Source of the DNA: Clostridiales bacterium
GTDB taxonomy: Bacteria > Bacillota > Clostridia > Lachnospirales > UBA12420
DNA: 64,000 bases
Reading direction: 5' to 3'
NCBI GenBank assembly: GCA_003452395.1
Contig: DMOI01000054.1
Location: forward strand, 1 to 64,000
The notes under the pieces were generated by a model. That model saw nothing but the letters and a program-made list of their open reading frames with translations, was not told where the DNA came from and did no database searches. The position numbers and the translations under genes are program-made. Shown here piece by piece: positions 1 through 8,711 of the stretch; positions within the stretch are counted from its first letter, which is position 1; each line of letters starts with the position of its first letter.

Positions 1-10
1 AACACGATGA

Positions 11-490
11 CTTGACAGCATTGGGGCTGACGGAGCTACTGGTGCGACTGGGGCGACTGGCGCAACCGGCCCACAAGGATTATCTGAATACGCTTATATT
101 TATAATTTAGATGCTCAAGTAGTACCGTTAGAAGCTGATATATTATTTAGTACTAATGGTGTCATTATAGGTACTATTTCTCATACAGCTGGAACATCTA
201 CAATTACCCTTGGCACTGACGGAGATTATTCAATATGGTTCAATGCTGCAGGTGTAGAACCAAGTCAGTTTACTCTCTTCCTAAATGGAAATCCTGTTGC
301 TGGCGCCACTTATGGATCTGGGGCTGGTACTCAACCTAATCCTGGTTTTGTAATCATTACTGCTGGTGCTGGTGATACATTGACTTTAAGAAATCATACC
401 AGTGCTGCTGCAGTTACATTACAAACTCTGGCAGGTGGAACACAAATAAATGCTAACGCCTCTATATTAATTCAAAAGGTAAGTAGCTAA
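11..490 (+). CDS. BclA-like collagen-repeat exosporium glycoprotein, C-terminal part only
   Basis: The frame ending in TAA at 488-490 reads GAD and GAT triplets (Gly-X-Thr, about positions 23-67) and then GPQG. This is followed by about 135 residues that match the BclA C-terminal trimerisation domain, with FLNG, TYGSGAGT, LRNHTSAA, LQTLAGG and a final ILIQK. BclA-type proteins form hair-like filaments on the exosporium of spores, and their Thr-rich collagen region is O-glycosylated. The gene enters from outside the window. An in-frame TGA at 8-10 precedes the repeat, so the first bases may be an assembly edge inside a repetitive tract, or the gene may be broken. The downstream sugar genes suit glycosylation of such a protein. 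The domain call is firm; the function in this organism is inferred. Confidence 0.85.
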   Translation, partial: LDSIGADGATGATGATGATGPQGLSEYAYIYNLDAQVVPLEADILFSTNGVIIGTISHTAGTSTITLGTDGDYSIWFNAAGVEPSQFTLFLNGNPVAGATYGSGAGTQPNPGFVIITAGAGDTLTLRNHTSAAAVTLQTLAGGTQINANASILIQKVSS

Positions 491-558
491 ACTGTGGTTA
501 TTAGTACCTCTACAATCAAACTTAATAAAAGATTGATGTGCAGAATAATTAATATCTA

Positions 559-592
559 TTAGGCACCCTTTTATGAAAAAATGGGTGCCTAA
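559..592 (+). terminator. Rho-independent terminator after the BclA-like gene
   Basis: TTAGGCACCC pairs with GGGTGCCTAA around a 14-nt loop. An AT-rich stretch follows rather than a pure T run. It lies 69 bases after the stop codon. Confidence 0.8.
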
Positions 593-712
593 TAATATAT
601 ATTTTATTTATACTTTTATAACAGTAAATAAATATTTAATTAAGTACTAAATTATAAATATCAAAATAAAAATAATATATACATTATATTACAAAAATAT
701 AGGAGTGATTTC

Positions 713-2827
713 ATGATAACAATTAGTTTATGTATGATTGTAAAAAACGAAGAAGATGTTTTAGCTAGATGTCTAGATTCTTTAAAAGATATAGTAGATG
801 AAATAATAATTGTAGATACAGGTTCAACAGATAAAACTAAAGAAATTGCAAAAAAATATACAAAAAAAGTTTATGATTTTGAATGGATAGATGACTTTTC
901 AGCCGCAAGAAACTTTTCTTTTTCTAAAGCTACAATGGACTATATTCTTTGGCTAGATGCGGATGATATTATCTTTGATGTAGACCGTGAAAAATTAAAG
1001 CAATTAAAACTAGAATTAAATATTAACACAGTAGATACTGTAATGATGAAATACAATGTAGGTTTTGATAAATATGGCAATATTACTTTATCATATTTTA
1101 GAGAGCGTTTAATAAAACGAATAAACAATTGCAGATGGGTGGAGCCAATTCATGAATATATACAAGTAATAGGTAATAGTATAAACTCAGATATCTGTAT
1201 TACCCATAAGAAAGAACGGAGAAATATAACTAATAGAAACCTAGCTATATATGAAAAACTTCTTTTAGAAAATAAAGAATTGAGCGTTAGGGGACTCTAT
1301 TATTACGCTAGAGAGTTATATTACCATGAAAGGTATATTGATGCTATAAAGTATTTCAATAAATTTTTAGATACACAAAAAGGATGGATAGAGGACAATA
1401 TTAATGCTTGTTTTCACCTTTCTGTATGTTACAATCATATAGATGACAAGAATAATATGTTAAAAATATTATTACAAAGTTTTATTTACGATTCTCCAAG
1501 AGCAGATATCTGTTGTCAATTAGGATATTATTATTTGAGTCTAAAAGAATACGAAAAAGCCATATATTGGTATCATTCTGCAACTCAACTTAAAAAACCT
1601 ACTGATAATTGGGGATTCATTTCACATGACTATTATGGATATATTCCAAATATTCAACTTTGCTTATGCCATGACAAACTTGGACATCTCGATGAAGCTA
1701 TTAAATATAATAATAAAGCTGCAGAATATAAACCAAATAATAGTGCAGTTATATACAATAAAAAACATTTTGAAAGTATTACTAGAAATATAAATAATCC
1801 TCTAAATACAGAATTTAAAAATCTTCTAGATACTGCGGAAAAAATATTACTTGCAGGTAATGATAAAGAGGCAATGATTTTATATATTCAACTATTAAAT
1901 GATATTGAAACAGCTCCAATTGCTAATTTTAGACTTGGTGAGATTGAGAATAGGAGAAAAAATATCAAAAAAGCTTATAACTATCATAAAAAAGCATTTG
2001 AGCTTGATAATCATTTAACCAAAAGAATATTAAAAAAAGAACATCCACATTATAACTATGAATATAAAGAAATAGATGAGATAGAAGTAAAATCTTGCCC
2101 GCTCTGTAGTGGTAAAAGCCAACTACACAGTTGCTTTAATATTATAACAAACTTAGACCAAATATATGGGTTTAATCCTATTAAAATCTGGCGAATTTGC
2201 AACAAGTGTAATCACATTTTTACTGAGAGATATCCTAAAAATCTAGAAGAAATCCTTTCAAGTACTGCTCCAAATTATTATATAAATCCTAATGTACGCC
2301 TTTTTCCAATATTAAGCAGTATAGTGTCAAATTTAAAAAGCTTTGCTCCTGGTAACAAGCTTTTAGAAGTAGGTGTCGGAGCTGGAGAAATGATATCAGT
2401 AGCTAAAGAGATGCTGTTTGATGTTGCTGGTTTAGATATAAGACCAGTATACGCCAAAGCCGTATCTGATAGACTTAATGTTCCTGTATATGGTGCCGAT
2501 ATCATGAAGTTTGATACCGATGAATTATATGATGTTATCATATTAGGTGATATAATCGAGCATGTTAGAAACCCAATTGAAATGATAATAAAATGCTACA
2601 ACTTGTTAAATCAAAATGGAGTTATTTGGATTTCTACTCCAAACTTTGAAAGCGCGTTCTCGTATATTATGAAAGATAAAGATCCAATGTGGAGAGTGTG
2701 TGAACATTTAAATTATTTCTCATATACTTCCTTAAAAAAGGTATTAAATGATATTGGTTTTGAAATAAATGATTACAAAATATCACAACATTATAACGGT
2801 TCAATGGAAATAATCGCAAAAAAGTAA
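713..2827 (+). CDS. Fused GT2 glycosyltransferase, TPR region and SAM-methyltransferase
   Basis: The protein has 704 residues. Residues 1-230 are a family 2 glycosyltransferase of the SunS/TPR type: CMIVKNEE near the start, VDTGSTD at about 35-41 and the metal-binding LDAD at about 81-84. Residues 200-450 hold TPR-like helical repeats. From about 460, CPLC and a later CNKC form a zinc-ribbon-like segment. Residues 530-704 are a class I methyltransferase (LEVGVGAGEM, GDIIEH). It may transfer a sugar and methylate it, as in anthrose-type exosporium glycans that carry an O-methyl group. The ribosome site AGGAGTGAT precedes the ATG. It stands between the BclA-like gene and the dTDP-sugar operon, which supports a role in exosporium glycosylation, but the substrate is unknown. 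Confidence 0.8.
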   Translation: MITISLCMIVKNEEDVLARCLDSLKDIVDEIIIVDTGSTDKTKEIAKKYTKKVYDFEWIDDFSAARNFSFSKATMDYILWLDADDIIFDVDREKLKQLKLELNINTVDTVMMKYNVGFDKYGNITLSYFRERLIKRINNCRWVEPIHEYIQVIGNSINSDICITHKKERRNITNRNLAIYEKLLLENKELSVRGLYYYARELYYHERYIDAIKYFNKFLDTQKGWIEDNINACFHLSVCYNHIDDKNNMLKILLQSFIYDSPRADICCQLGYYYLSLKEYEKAIYWYHSATQLKKPTDNWGFISHDYYGYIPNIQLCLCHDKLGHLDEAIKYNNKAAEYKPNNSAVIYNKKHFESITRNINNPLNTEFKNLLDTAEKILLAGNDKEAMILYIQLLNDIETAPIANFRLGEIENRRKNIKKAYNYHKKAFELDNHLTKRILKKEHPHYNYEYKEIDEIEVKSCPLCSGKSQLHSCFNIITNLDQIYGFNPIKIWRICNKCNHIFTERYPKNLEEILSSTAPNYYINPNVRLFPILSSIVSNLKSFAPGNKLLEVGVGAGEMISVAKEMLFDVAGLDIRPVYAKAVSDRLNVPVYGADIMKFDTDELYDVIILGDIIEHVRNPIEMIIKCYNLLNQNGVIWISTPNFESAFSYIMKDKDPMWRVCEHLNYFSYTSLKKVLNDIGFEINDYKISQHYNGSMEIIAKK

Positions 2828-2884
2828 TTTAAAAAAGTATCTTATCTCATAATTAATAGTAAAATATGGGTGCTTTTTTTTTAC

Positions 2885-2912
2885 CAGAAAAGTCCTCCCG
2901 ATTCTGTCATCC
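2885..2912. repeat. Half copy of a dispersed repeat, inverted relative to 7270-7297
   Basis: This 28-base stretch carries CCCGATT and GTCATCC. It is the reverse complement of 7270-7297 with only a few mismatches. The other copy continues into the motif CTTCGCTCAGGATGAC, which this one lacks. Confidence 0.7.
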
Positions 2913-3028
2913 TAAAGTATTTTCCAAAATAAAATAATTCAAAAACTAATTAATATGACACACATCCTTTTGCTTGTACATATTATATATTAAAACTAAT
3001 TATCCTTAATGTTAGTAGGAGGTGAAAT

Positions 3029-3895
3029 ATGAAAGGTATTATTTTAGCTGGTGGATATGGAACTCGACTATATCCTATTACCAAATCTATTTCTAAAAAC
3101 ATATTGCCTATATATGATAAACCTACTGTTTATTATACTATATCCATATTAATGCTCTCAAATATACGAGATATTCTAATTATTTCTACGCCTGAAGATA
3201 TTTCAGCATACAAACGACTACTCGGGGATGGCAACAAACTGGGTCTGAACTTTATATACATGATTCAGGAATCTCCACTTGGACTTGCTGATGCATTTAT
3301 CATAGGTGAAGATTTTATTGGCAACGATAGCGTCGCACTTATTTTAGGTGACAATATTATATATGGCGAAACATTCCCTAATATATTACATGAAGCTGCA
3401 ACTCTAAAGGAAGGTGCTATTATTTTTGGTTACTATGTTGACGATCCAAAATCATATGGGGTAGTAGAGTTTGATAAGAATGGCAAAGTAATATCTTTAG
3501 AAGAGAAGCCATCAGCTCCAAAGTCAAACTATGCAGTGCCCGGAATTTATTTTTATGACAATAAGGTTATAGAATTTGCTAAGAGTGTATTGCCTTCTGC
3601 ACGTGGTGAGATAGAAATAACATCGGTCAATAAAGCATACTTAGAGCTGGATCAGCTACAAGTAAAGATATTAACTGATATATTGTGGATAGATACCGGT
3701 ACATATGATAATCTGCTTGAAGCTAGTAATTTCATAAAATCAATCCAAAAAGATAAGTTATTATGCATAGGATCTATAGAACGAATAGCATACGAAAAAG
3801 GATATATAAGTAAAGAACAATTGCTTACTTTAGCCGAATCAATGTCTAAGTCTGGGTATGGAAAATACCTAAAATCTATAGCAGAGAGGAGTTGA
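3029..3895 (+). CDS. rmlA: Glucose-1-phosphate thymidylyltransferase
   Basis: The enzyme makes dTDP-glucose from dTTP and glucose-1-phosphate, the first step of dTDP-deoxysugar synthesis. The 288-residue protein has the usual family length. It opens with the nucleotide-binding GGYGTRLYPIT signature and the following K. Further family landmarks are GDNIIYG near 109 and EEKP near 159. The site AGGAGGTGAAAT lies just upstream of the ATG. It leads a tight operon: the rmlC start follows after four bases. Confidence 0.95.
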   Translation: MKGIILAGGYGTRLYPITKSISKNILPIYDKPTVYYTISILMLSNIRDILIISTPEDISAYKRLLGDGNKLGLNFIYMIQESPLGLADAFIIGEDFIGNDSVALILGDNIIYGETFPNILHEAATLKEGAIIFGYYVDDPKSYGVVEFDKNGKVISLEEKPSAPKSNYAVPGIYFYDNKVIEFAKSVLPSARGEIEITSVNKAYLELDQLQVKILTDILWIDTGTYDNLLEASNFIKSIQKDKLLCIGSIERIAYEKGYISKEQLLTLAESMSKSGYGKYLKSIAERS

Positions 3896-3899
3896 CACT

Positions 3900-4451
3900 A
3901 TGAGTAAATTTACTAAAACCTTCATAATAGGGCTGTATGTAATAGAACCTTCTATATTTAAAGATGCGCGTGGCTATTTTTTTGAATCATATAGCCAAAA
4001 AGATTTTCATGAAAATGGAATAGATGTAAATTTCAAGCAAGACAATGAGTCATATTCAAAGAAAGGTATCTTAAGAGGATTACACTTTCAAAAAGAGCAT
4101 CAGCAAGGAAAACTAATTCGAGTAATAAAGGGAACAGTATATGATGTTGCAGTTGATCTAAGAAAGGACTCCCTTACGTACGGAAAATACTACGGCATAG
4201 TTTTATCAGAAAAGAACAAAAAGCAATTTTATATCCCAGAAGGCTTTGCACATGGCTTTCTTGTGTTATCCGACGAAGCTATTTTTTCTTATAAATGCAC
4301 TGATTTTTACTACAAAGATGAGCAAGGCGGAGTATTATGGAATGACCCTGATATAGGTATAGACTGGCCTGTAGATAGTATGGATGAAATTATGTTAAAT
4401 GAACGAGACAGCAACTGGCCTTTGCTAAGGGAATACAGAGTGGAGTTGTGA
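3900..4451 (+). CDS. rmlC: dTDP-4-dehydrorhamnose 3,5-epimerase
   Basis: This is a cupin-fold epimerase acting on dTDP-4-keto-6-deoxyglucose. The 183 residues carry the family motifs ILRGLHFQ (catalytic His), FAHGF, the YKC-to-YY segment near 130 and WNDPDIGIDWP. That signature fits RmlC better than the shorter FdtA/QdtA ketoisomerases. No rmlD reductase lies in the window, so its product may feed the aminotransferase downstream rather than L-rhamnose. The alternative is that rmlD lies elsewhere. Confidence 0.92.
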   Translation: MSKFTKTFIIGLYVIEPSIFKDARGYFFESYSQKDFHENGIDVNFKQDNESYSKKGILRGLHFQKEHQQGKLIRVIKGTVYDVAVDLRKDSLTYGKYYGIVLSEKNKKQFYIPEGFAHGFLVLSDEAIFSYKCTDFYYKDEQGGVLWNDPDIGIDWPVDSMDEIMLNERDSNWPLLREYRVEL

Positions 4452-4468
4452 AAGGACGGTGATAAATT

Positions 4469-5455
4469 ATGAAAACAATTTTAGTAACTGGTGGGGCTGG
4501 ATTTATTGGTAACAATTTTATAAAATATATGTTGAATAAATATCCTAAGTATAAAATAATTAATCTAGATAGTTTAACATATGCAGGTGATGAAAAAAAT
4601 CTTTCTGATGTTGCAAGTAATCCTAATTATCATTTTATAAAAGGTGATATAACAGATAGTCCGTTAGTAGATAGTATCGTAAAAAATGGTGTAAGTTATA
4701 TTATTAATTTTGCCGCTGAGTCTCATGTAGACAGGAGTATAGAAAGTCCTCTAATTTTTGCAATGACTAATGTTGTTGGTACTGGAGTATTGCTAGAAAG
4801 TGCACGAAAATACGGTGTTAGTAAGTTTATTCAGATTAGTACTGACGAGGTTTACGGAAGTCTTGGCCTTACTGGCTACTTTACAGAAAAAAGTATATTA
4901 GCCCCAAGTAGCCCTTATTCTGCAAGCAAGGCTTCTGCAGATTTGCTGGTGCTCGCATATCATAGGACCTATAATTTACCAGTTAACATAACTAGATGCT
5001 CCAATAATTATGGACCTTATCAATTACCAGAAAAGTTGATTCCTCTTATGATATGCAATGCCTTTATGAATAAGCCACTTCCTGTATATGGTCAAGGTAC
5101 CAATATACGGGATTGGATTCATGTAGAGGACCATTGTCGCGGAATAGATTTGATATTAAATAAAGGAAAAAACGGCGAGGTTTATAATATCGGTTCAAGT
5201 AATGAAATATCTAATATAGTTATCGTAAAATCGATTTTAAGTATTCTAAACAGAAGTGAGAGTCTTATTGAACACGTTGAAGATAGAAAAGGTCATGATT
5301 TTAGATATGCAATTGATTTCACGAAAATAAAAACTGAATTAGGTTTTGAACCTAAGCATGAGTTTAATAGTGGTTTAAGGGAAACTGTTAATTGGTATCT
5401 AGAAAATGTTGATTGGTGGAGGAAAAAAGACCAGATATATCTGGCCACTATGTAA
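4469..5455 (+). CDS. rmlB: dTDP-glucose 4,6-dehydratase
   Basis: This extended SDR enzyme converts dTDP-glucose to dTDP-4-keto-6-deoxyglucose. It has the N-terminal NAD motif TGGAGFIG, the STDEVYG strand, the catalytic YSASK near 149-153 and the RCSNNYGP motif. The length of 328 is normal. The ribosome site AAGGACGGTGAT is 17 bases after rmlC. The last residues (from about DQIYL) are encoded by a copy of a palindromic repeat at 5429-5476, so the C-terminus may have been replaced or extended by a repeat insertion. The core catalytic fold is untouched. Confidence 0.95.
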   Translation: MKTILVTGGAGFIGNNFIKYMLNKYPKYKIINLDSLTYAGDEKNLSDVASNPNYHFIKGDITDSPLVDSIVKNGVSYIINFAAESHVDRSIESPLIFAMTNVVGTGVLLESARKYGVSKFIQISTDEVYGSLGLTGYFTEKSILAPSSPYSASKASADLLVLAYHRTYNLPVNITRCSNNYGPYQLPEKLIPLMICNAFMNKPLPVYGQGTNIRDWIHVEDHCRGIDLILNKGKNGEVYNIGSSNEISNIVIVKSILSILNRSESLIEHVEDRKGHDFRYAIDFTKIKTELGFEPKHEFNSGLRETVNWYLENVDWWRKKDQIYLATM

Positions 5456-5476
5456 AGTTCAAATATATCTGAATAG
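5429..5476 (-). repeat. CAGATATATCTG palindromic repeat, copy 1
   Basis: Read on the minus strand this is TTCAGATATATTTGAAC, a spacer containing ACATAGTG, then CCAGATATATCTGG. It matches 24146-24192 and 44341-44386 almost base for base. Each half is itself a short palindrome. This copy overlaps the 3' end of rmlB. Confidence 0.8.
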
Positions 5477-5493
5477 AAAGGAGTTGAAAATTT

Positions 5494-6624
5494 ATGGCAA
5501 TACAATTATTTGTCCCTACTTTTAGAGTAGAGGAATGTTTAAGTGAAATAAAAGAATGTTTAGAAAAAGGTTGGACTGGAATGGGATTTAAGACGGTAGA
5601 TTTCGAAAACAAATGGAAAGAATACACCAGACATCCTAACGCACATTACCTAAACTCAGCTACTGCTGGCCTACATCTTGCAGTCAAAATTTTAAAGGAA
5701 CAGCTAGGTTGGGAGGATAATGACGAAATTGTTACCACTCCATTAACGTTTGTATCTACTAATCATGCTATTTTGTATGAAAATCTAAAACCAGTCTTTT
5801 CAGATATTGATGAATATCTTTGCTTAGATCCAAAAGATGTAGAGAGTAAAATAACCGAAAAGACAAAAGCAATAATGTTTGTTGGAATGGGAGGAAATAT
5901 CGGAAGATATTATGATATAGCAAACCTCTGCAAAAAGTATAATTTAAAACTCATACTTGATGCTGCTCATATGAGTGGCTCGCGTTATAATGGAGACATT
6001 GTAGGTAAGGAAGCTGACGTCGTTGTATACTCTTTCCAAGCAGTTAAAAATCTGCCTACTGGTGATTCAGGTATGATATGCTTCAAAGATAAAACATACG
6101 ACGATTTGGCTCGCAAATACGCTTGGCTAGGTATTAACAAAGATACGTATTCTCGTACTGATAGTAAAGGTAATTATAAATGGGAATATAATATAGATTA
6201 TCTGGGATACAAATATAATGGAAACTCAATAATGGCTGCCATCGGACTAGTAGGACTAAAATATTTGGATCATGATAATGCATATAGAAGGCAAATAGCC
6301 ACATGGTATAATGATAATTTTAAGGAATATGCTGATAAAATAAAAACTATACCTATACCCGATAACTGTGAATCGTCTCAGCACCTATATATTATTGAAG
6401 TTAATAACCGAGATGAGTTATTAGAAAAATTAAATGAAAACGAAATATATCCAGGGGTTCATTATAAAAATAATATAGAATATAGTTTGTATGATTATGC
6501 CAAAGGTACTTGCCCTAATACAGACAGAATATCGCACAGAATATTATCGCTACCTATTCATATGAGACTCACCAAAGCAACTGTAGATCACGTAACAGAA
6601 ACTGTTATAAGGTTCGCAAAATAA
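5494..6624 (+). CDS. DegT/DnrJ/EryC1 sugar aminotransferase (PLP-dependent)
   Basis: It is predicted to move an amino group onto a keto-deoxy nucleotide sugar. The 376 residues show the fold I aminotransferase features: LNSATAGLHLA (PLP phosphate region), LILDAAHMSG (Asp that binds the pyridine nitrogen) and SFQAVKNLPTGDSGM, whose Lys should form the Schiff base. GHMK-type loop positions are replaced by family variants. It follows rmlB and overlaps the acetyltransferase start by one base, so amino transfer and N-acylation are likely sequential. Whether C3 or C4 is aminated cannot be told from sequence alone. Confidence 0.88.
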   Translation: MAIQLFVPTFRVEECLSEIKECLEKGWTGMGFKTVDFENKWKEYTRHPNAHYLNSATAGLHLAVKILKEQLGWEDNDEIVTTPLTFVSTNHAILYENLKPVFSDIDEYLCLDPKDVESKITEKTKAIMFVGMGGNIGRYYDIANLCKKYNLKLILDAAHMSGSRYNGDIVGKEADVVVYSFQAVKNLPTGDSGMICFKDKTYDDLARKYAWLGINKDTYSRTDSKGNYKWEYNIDYLGYKYNGNSIMAAIGLVGLKYLDHDNAYRRQIATWYNDNFKEYADKIKTIPIPDNCESSQHLYIIEVNNRDELLEKLNENEIYPGVHYKNNIEYSLYDYAKGTCPNTDRISHRILSLPIHMRLTKATVDHVTETVIRFAK

Positions 6625-7133
6625 TGAGACATGAACATATTATAAAAGGTGATAATATTCTGCTTAGACCTCTTAATGAGAACGACCTTGAAACTTTGAT
6701 GAATTGGAGAAATAAAGACAAAATACGAGAATGGTTTTTAAATAATAGAGTAATTACCAAAGAAGAACAGATTGTGTGGTTTGAAAGATATATAAGCAAT
6801 AATGATGATATGATGTTTATAATAGAAGATACCACTCTTAATCTTCCTATAGGAGTAGTTGCATTGTATAATATAGATAACACAAGAAATATTGCAGAAT
6901 TTGGTAGATTAATGATTGGTGAAGAAATTGCACGTGGTAAATCTATAGGATATAAAGCAAGCAAATTAATTTGCCACTTTGCGTTTTCCACTCTAAACAT
7001 GAACGAAGTGTACCTAAGTGTACTTGCAAATAATACTCCTGCCATAAATATATATGAGAAAGTAGGCTTTAAAGGTACATGTAATTATATAATTAACGAC
7101 AAAGACTTGATTATGATGAATATTGTAAGATAA
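6624..7133 (+). CDS. GNAT N-acetyltransferase, probably acting on the aminosugar
   Basis: The 169-residue RimJ/RimL-type GNAT fold has the N-terminal LRPLNENDLETLMNWRN element, an acetyl-CoA loop around ARGKSIGYKA, and the C-terminal LANNTPAINIYEKVGF motif. It resembles PseH and similar nucleotide-sugar N-acetyltransferases. Its ATG overlaps the TAA of the aminotransferase (TAATGA), so the two are translationally coupled. Substrate assignment is from context. The next base after its stop starts a large inverted repeat. Confidence 0.8.
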   Translation: MRHEHIIKGDNILLRPLNENDLETLMNWRNKDKIREWFLNNRVITKEEQIVWFERYISNNDDMMFIIEDTTLNLPIGVVALYNIDNTRNIAEFGRLMIGEEIARGKSIGYKASKLICHFAFSTLNMNEVYLSVLANNTPAINIYEKVGFKGTCNYIINDKDLIMMNIVR

Positions 7134-7134
7134 A

Positions 7135-7200
7135 ATGGGGTTAGGCTTGACAAATGGACATTCAAAAACATAAATGTCCGTTTGTCAAGCCTAACCCCAT
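7135..7200. repeat. Large inverted repeat, GGTCA/TGACC-type palindrome family, copy A
   Basis: Arms of about 28 bases, ATGGGGTTAGGCTTGACAAA and its complement, are separated by about 9 bases, with very few mismatches. It starts one base after the GNAT stop codon and probably terminates the rml operon. The GGCTTGACAA core is shared with the palindrome at 7299-7356. Confidence 0.85.
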
Positions 7201-7269
7201 CGATTCTTTTACACATATTGAATCTGTCAATACAATGTTTTTTAAACCCTGTGCGTTTCACTTCGCTCA

Positions 7270-7297
7270 GGATGACAAAATCGGGAAAACTTTTCTG
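7270..7297. repeat. Dispersed repeat with the CTTCGCTCAGGATGAC motif
   Basis: The sequence from about 7255 reads CACTTCGCTCAGGATGACA and continues into ATCGGGAAAACTTTTCTG. The second half recurs inverted at 2885-2912. Sequences with this core are common in intergenic DNA of many bacteria. It sits between two large palindromes, so this intergenic space is a repeat hotspot. Confidence 0.65.
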
Positions 7298-7298
7298 T

Positions 7299-7356
7299 AA
7301 ACTAAAATGAGGTCACAGGCTTGACAATTGTCAAGCCTGTGACCTCATTTTAGTTT
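7299..7356. repeat. Perfect 58-bp palindrome, family copy B
   Basis: The arm beginning AAACTAAAATGAGGTCACAG and ending TTGACAA is followed directly by its exact complement, with no loop. It abuts the ugd stop codon and can act as a terminator for both convergent operons. Confidence 0.88.
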
Positions 7357-8675
7357 TATACTCCTGTCCCATAGTACTTAAATCCCATATCTTCTATATC
7401 TTTTTTATTATAAATGTTTCTTAAATCACATATTATATTTCCTCTCATAAGTTTTTTTACAGTTTTAAGGTTCAATATTTTGAAATCATCCCATTCTGTA
7501 ATTATAATTAATGCATCTATGTCTTTTACAACATCTAGCTTATCTTCGCAATACTGTATGCTATCTTGCATATTAGTGAATATCTTCTTTGCATTTTCCA
7601 TAGCAATCGGATCATACACTTTGAGCTTTGCTCCCAATTTGTATAACATGTTTATTATAGTTACTGAGGGTGCTTCTCTCATATCATCAGTATTTGGCTT
7701 AAATGATAATCCTAAAATTCCTATATACTTATCGTTTAAATTACCTAATATTTTAGAAATTTTTTTAACTACATTAATTTTTTGGCTATTATTTACCTCT
7801 ATAGTTGCTTTGACCAATCTTAAATCAATCTCGTTTTTAGTAGCTATGTCAACAAGCGCTAACGTATCTTTAGGAAAGCAGCTCCCTCCATATCCAGGTC
7901 CTGGAGATAAAAATTCGGGAGATATTCTTTTGTCAGCTCCTAAAGCTTTTGCTAAATCTAATATATTAGCATTTACTTTTTCACATAGGTTTGCTATTTC
8001 GTTTATATAGCTTATTTTCATAGCCAAAAAAGCGTTTGAAGCATATTTTATAAGTTCAGACGTTTCTATATTTGTTTCAATAATGTTAGTTCCTCTTTCA
8101 TAAAAACTCTTATATACTTCTTTTAAAACACTTTTCGCTTTTTCTGTTTCTGTGCCAATTACTATACGCTCTGGATTGTTAAAGTCATATATAGCTGAAC
8201 CTTGCCTTAAAAATTCTGGGTTAGATACTATATCAAACTTGTCTTTCATATTTATATCACTTATATACTCTTCTATTATCTTTTTCACTTTATTTCCTGT
8301 ACCAACAGGTACTGTACTTTTTATAACAATTGTTTTATACCTATTTATGTATTTTCCTATGTTTTTAGCAACTCCTTCGATATATTCTAGGTTTGCACTT
8401 CCGTCTTCTTTCTGTGGTGTTCCCACAGCAATAAATATTACATTACTTTCTTCTACTGCTTTTTTCATATCTGTGGTGAATGTCAATCTATTATTGCTCG
8501 TATTAGTTTTTATTACATCATCCAAATCTGGTTCATATATAGGGGATATATTGTTTTTAAGTTGGTTTATTTTTTCTTCATGGATATCAGCACATATAAC
8601 GTCAAACCCAAGGTTTGATAAACATGCTCCTGTAACTAGTCCCACATATCCTACGCCTATTATTGAAATTTTCAC
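7356..8675 (-). CDS. ugd: UDP-glucose 6-dehydrogenase
   Basis: The enzyme oxidises UDP-glucose to UDP-glucuronate with two NAD+. The 439-residue protein has the N-terminal Rossmann GVGYVGLVTGACLS, FIAVGTP, KSTVPVGTG, and the active-site GGSCFPKD with the catalytic Cys. The C-terminal domain has the GLSFKPNTDDMREAPS signature. GGAGGTGGCGGAGTG precedes the ATG. It is the last gene of the leftward operon. A decayed copy of its 3' end lies at 29405-29497. The product can feed the UDP-glucuronate-4-epimerase-like gene at 19243-20247. Confidence 0.95.
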   Translation of the reverse strand: MKISIIGVGYVGLVTGACLSNLGFDVICADIHEEKINQLKNNISPIYEPDLDDVIKTNTSNNRLTFTTDMKKAVEESNVIFIAVGTPQKEDGSANLEYIEGVAKNIGKYINRYKTIVIKSTVPVGTGNKVKKIIEEYISDINMKDKFDIVSNPEFLRQGSAIYDFNNPERIVIGTETEKAKSVLKEVYKSFYERGTNIIETNIETSELIKYASNAFLAMKISYINEIANLCEKVNANILDLAKALGADKRISPEFLSPGPGYGGSCFPKDTLALVDIATKNEIDLRLVKATIEVNNSQKINVVKKISKILGNLNDKYIGILGLSFKPNTDDMREAPSVTIINMLYKLGAKLKVYDPIAMENAKKIFTNMQDSIQYCEDKLDVVKDIDALIIITEWDDFKILNLKTVKKLMRGNIICDLRNIYNKKDIEDMGFKYYGTGV

Positions 8676-8711
8676 TCCGCCACCTCCTTAATATTGGGTC
8701 ATTATAAAAAA

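Noticed and set aside
7414..8010. Plus-strand frame of 198 residues
   Set aside because: It lies inside ugd on the opposite strand, has no ribosome site, and ugd is a clear match.
8152..8691. Plus-strand frame of 179 residues
   Set aside because: Antisense shadow of ugd.
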